Shown here in pieces: positions 62,016-64,000 of a stretch of 64,000 nt of DNA. The position numbers and the translations under genes are program-made. The notes below the pieces were generated by a model. That model saw nothing but the letters and a program-made list of their open reading frames with translations. It was not told the origin of the DNA and searched no databases. Every line of letters starts with the position of its first letter. Position 1 is the first letter of the stretch. The stretch comes from Pseudoxanthomonas sp. PXM01 (lineage in GTDB: Bacteria; Pseudomonadota; Gammaproteobacteria; Xanthomonadales; Xanthomonadaceae): the NCBI RefSeq assembly GCF_014851815.1, contig NZ_JACVAJ010000003.1:310001-374000 (forward strand). Reading direction: 5' to 3'.

Positions 62016-63086
62016 ATGAGCGTCGCACCGGCCCGGTTCGCGTCCGTCGACGCGCTGCGCGGCCTGACGGTCGCCGCGATGCTGCTGGTCAATACACCGG
62101 GCGACTGGTCGCACGTGTATGCGCCGCTGCTGCATGCGGAATGGCATGGCGTCACCCCGACCGACCTGGTGTTTCCCTTCTTCCTTTTCATCGTCGGCGT
62201 GTCGATCGCGCTGGGTGTGGTGCCGCGCGCTGAAGCGGGCGTGGCCCGGCCGGTGCTGGTACGCGCGGTGCTGTGGCGCGCCGCGAAGATCGTCGCGCTC
62301 GGCCTGGCGCTGCATCTGCTGGCGTATCTGCTGCTGGACCGGCCATCGTTCCGGCCCTGGGGGGTGCTGCAGCGGATCGGGCTGTGCTTCGCCGTCGCGG
62401 GCCTGCTCGCGCTGTACCTGAAGCCGCGCGCGCAGTGCGCACTGATCGTCGCGTTGCTGCTGGGCTACTGGGCGCTGATGGCGCCCTGGGGCTACGACCC
62501 GTTCACGAACCTCGCGGCGCGCGTGGACACGGCGCTGTTCGGCCCGTGGCTGTACCAGTGGGATTCGGCATTGATGCGGGGCCAGGATCCCGAGGGGTTG
62601 CTGAGCACGCTGCCCGCGGTGGCGACGGTGCTGTTCGGCCTGCGCGCGGGCGCCTGGCTGCGCAGAGGTGCGACAGCGACGATCGGTGGCGTCGGCATCG
62701 CCCTGATCCTGCTGGGGCTGGCGTGGTCGCTGGTGTTCCCGTTGAACAAGGCGTTGTGGACGTCGTCATATGCGATGTTCACGGCGGGATGCGCGATGCT
62801 CGCGCTGGTGGCGGCGCACGGGCTGGTGGATCGGCTGGGGTGGCCGGCCGTCGGGCGGCGCTTCGGCGTGAACGCGATCGCCGCCTATGTCGGCGCGGCG
62901 CTGATGACCTACCTGCTGCTGGGTCTCGGCTGGATGGGGCCGCTGTACCAGCAGGGCTTCGCCGGATGGATGACGCCGCGGTTCGGTCCGCAGGTGCCCT
63001 CGCTGGCCTTCGCGCTGGCGTTCGTCGCGGTGTGGTGGGGGGTCGTCCGGGAGATGGATCGCCGCCGCTGGTACCTCAAGGTCTGA
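62016..63086 (+). CDS. nagX: NagX-type acyltransferase-like membrane protein (DUF5009/HGSNAT group)
   Basis: The 356-residue integral membrane protein has about ten helices and the HGSNAT/NagX opening RFASVDALRGLTVAAMLLVN, with later WHGVTPTDLVFPFFLFIVGVS and GVLQRIGLCFAVAGLLALYL. Human HGSNAT acetylates glucosamine at the lysosomal membrane. The bacterial role in nag operons is proposed only from context. The His of the DxxHxxW-type segment (LLHAEWHGV) is a candidate catalytic residue. It ends the nag operon. Confidence 0.85.
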   Translation: MSVAPARFASVDALRGLTVAAMLLVNTPGDWSHVYAPLLHAEWHGVTPTDLVFPFFLFIVGVSIALGVVPRAEAGVARPVLVRAVLWRAAKIVALGLALHLLAYLLLDRPSFRPWGVLQRIGLCFAVAGLLALYLKPRAQCALIVALLLGYWALMAPWGYDPFTNLAARVDTALFGPWLYQWDSALMRGQDPEGLLSTLPAVATVLFGLRAGAWLRRGATATIGGVGIALILLGLAWSLVFPLNKALWTSSYAMFTAGCAMLALVAAHGLVDRLGWPAVGRRFGVNAIAAYVGAALMTYLLLGLGWMGPLYQQGFAGWMTPRFGPQVPSLAFALAFVAVWWGVVREMDRRRWYLKV

Positions 63087-63158
63087 CGCAACGTTGCTAA
63101 CGCCGCCGTCCGCCCCGATGGCGTATAACGGCAGCCAGTCACCCGCTGGATGTCCTGC

Positions 63159-64000
63159 ATGAAGATGCCGCTGCTGCTCGCCTGCTGTCTGTGCCTGTCC
63201 GCGTGCCAGCGTACGACCGTGGACGAAGAGGGGGTGACAGCGGTGGTGGCCTCCCGGCCTGCCTCCGTGGCGCGCCCGACGTCGGTCGCCGTGTCGCCCC
63301 CTCCGGCCGCGCCGGATACCGGACGGGTGATGGCTGGCCTCTCGCGCGCACGTGCCGTGCCCGACCCGCCGTTCACCAGCACGCCGGTCGCCACGTTCAA
63401 CGAACCGTGGGCAATGACCTTCCTGCCCGATGGGCGCCTGCTGGTGACGGAGAAATCCGGCAAGTTGCGGTTGGCCAACGTCGCCACGGGACAGGTCGGC
63501 GAGGTCATCGGCGTGCCGGCTGTCGCCTACGGTGGGCAGGGCGGGCTCGGCGACGTACTGCTGCATCCCCGTTTCGCCGACAACCGATTGGTCTACCTCA
63601 GTTATGCCGAAACCGGCAGTGGCGGCACGCGTGGTGCCGCGGTGGCGCGCGCGACCCTGCAACTCGACGCCAGCGGCAACGGCGGCAGCCTGTCGGGCCT
63701 GCAGGTGATCTGGCGTCAGCTGCCCAAGGTGAGTGGCGAAGCGCATTACGGACACCGCCTCGCGTTCGGTGCGGACGGCAAGCTGTGGATCACCTCCAGC
63801 GATCGCCAGGCGATGACGCCGGCGCAGGACCTGCAGTCCGCGCTGGGCAAGCTGATCCGGCTCAACGACGACGGCAGCGTGCCGGCCGACAATCCGTTCG
63901 CCGCGCAGGGCGGCATCGCCGCGCAGGTATGGACGCTCGGGCACCGCAACATGCTCGGGATCGCGTTCGACAATGCCGGGCGCCTGTGGACGCACGAGAT
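63159..64000 (+). CDS. PQQ-dependent sugar dehydrogenase lipoprotein (partial, runs off the window)
   Basis: The start codon is within the window and the frame stays open to the end (about 280 codons). A lipoprotein signal (lipobox LSAC, Cys16) precedes a low-complexity linker (Ala/Pro/Ser/Thr/Val) and then a beta-propeller of the soluble glucose dehydrogenase (GDH-B/Asd) type: [23 protein letters not shown], then [45 protein letters not shown] and [14 protein letters not shown]. The His of HYGHRL and of GHRN are the expected PQQ-site residues. It likely oxidises periplasmic aldoses with PQQ. The C-terminus is outside the window, so completeness is unknown. Confidence 0.88.
   Translation, partial: MKMPLLLACCLCLSACQRTTVDEEGVTAVVASRPASVARPTSVAVSPPPAAPDTGRVMAGLSRARAVPDPPFTSTPVATFNEPWAMTFLPDGRLLVTEKSGKLRLANVATGQVGEVIGVPAVAYGGQGGLGDVLLHPRFADNRLVYLSYAETGSGGTRGAAVARATLQLDASGNGGSLSGLQVIWRQLPKVSGEAHYGHRLAFGADGKLWITSSDRQAMTPAQDLQSALGKLIRLNDDGSVPADNPFAAQGGIAAQVWTLGHRNMLGIAFDNAGRLWTHE

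Noticed and set aside
1..64000. tRNA, rRNA, prophage, insertion sequence or integrase genes
   Set aside because: I looked for cloverleaf-like segments, transposase or integrase motifs and direct-repeat boundaries and found none that I could support.

Overview
The window is GC-rich bacterial chromosome that reads as ordinary, tightly packed gammaproteobacterial DNA. Gene content and order point to Xanthomonadaceae, most likely Pseudoxanthomonas or a close relative. The evidence is the coxB-ctaD-ctaG-coxC-SURF1-ctaA-ctaB cluster, the gpmI-envC-S41 protease block, divergent rpsU/tsaD, a NagP/NagR/NagB-II/NagA/NagX cluster, large carbohydrate-type TonB receptors, and paired GTGGGAGCGACGT...ACGTCGCTCCCAC palindromes between genes. 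The genus is an inference. I found no rRNA, tRNA, CRISPR array, prophage, insertion sequence or integrase.

Layout. 1-3.7 kb: small secreted proteins of unknown function, a DJ-1/PfpI protein and a secreted endonuclease/exonuclease/phosphatase-fold enzyme. 3.66-4.3 kb: a gene-free stretch holding a striking 21-bp-period array of palindromic ATCGAT cores, then a long inverted repeat and a terminator. 4.3-11.4 kb: a two-domain M16 peptidase, TruC-like pseudouridine synthase, MAPEG protein, M28 lipoprotein peptidase and a VNGSI-repeat solenoid protein. 11.5-16.9 kb: gpmI-envC-S41 protease, a DUF1820 protein and a rhomboid protease. 17-24.2 kb: FadL-type outer-membrane porin, SMP-30 protein, membrane diguanylate cyclase and bifunctional PutA. 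24.5-33.1 kb: an almost complete aa3 cytochrome c oxidase locus (subunits II, I and III, Cox11, a 44-residue assembly protein, SURF1, an Sco-like protein, and heme O and heme A synthases). 33.2-42.3 kb: DUF442-type phosphatase, dnaG, D-lactate dehydrogenase, YihY, GNAT, YqeY, S21, TsaD, FolB, FolK and a pteridine reductase. 42.5-45.9 kb: circularly permuted ATP-grasp plus alpha-E proteins, facing an Anbu proteasome-like protease. 46-47.6 kb: a MidA-type methyltransferase and a VanZ protein.

47.6-63.1 kb is an N-acetylglucosamine (chitin or peptidoglycan amino sugar) utilisation locus. Leftward run a glucokinase/GlcNAc-kinase-like gene, two related TonB receptors and a GH20 hexosaminidase lipoprotein. 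Rightward runs an overlapping operon for a NagP permease, a LacI-type NagR, a NagB-II deaminase, NagA and NagX. The 376-bp divergent spacer carries two copies of a TTGACAACGTTGTCAA-type palindrome, the probable NagR operators. The window ends inside a lipoprotein PQQ-dependent sugar dehydrogenase.

For a possible undescribed system, the best candidate is the 21-bp palindromic array. Secondary candidates are the shared 18-bp element upstream of both TonB receptors, the VNGSI solenoid protein and the Anbu locus without its usual transglutaminase.
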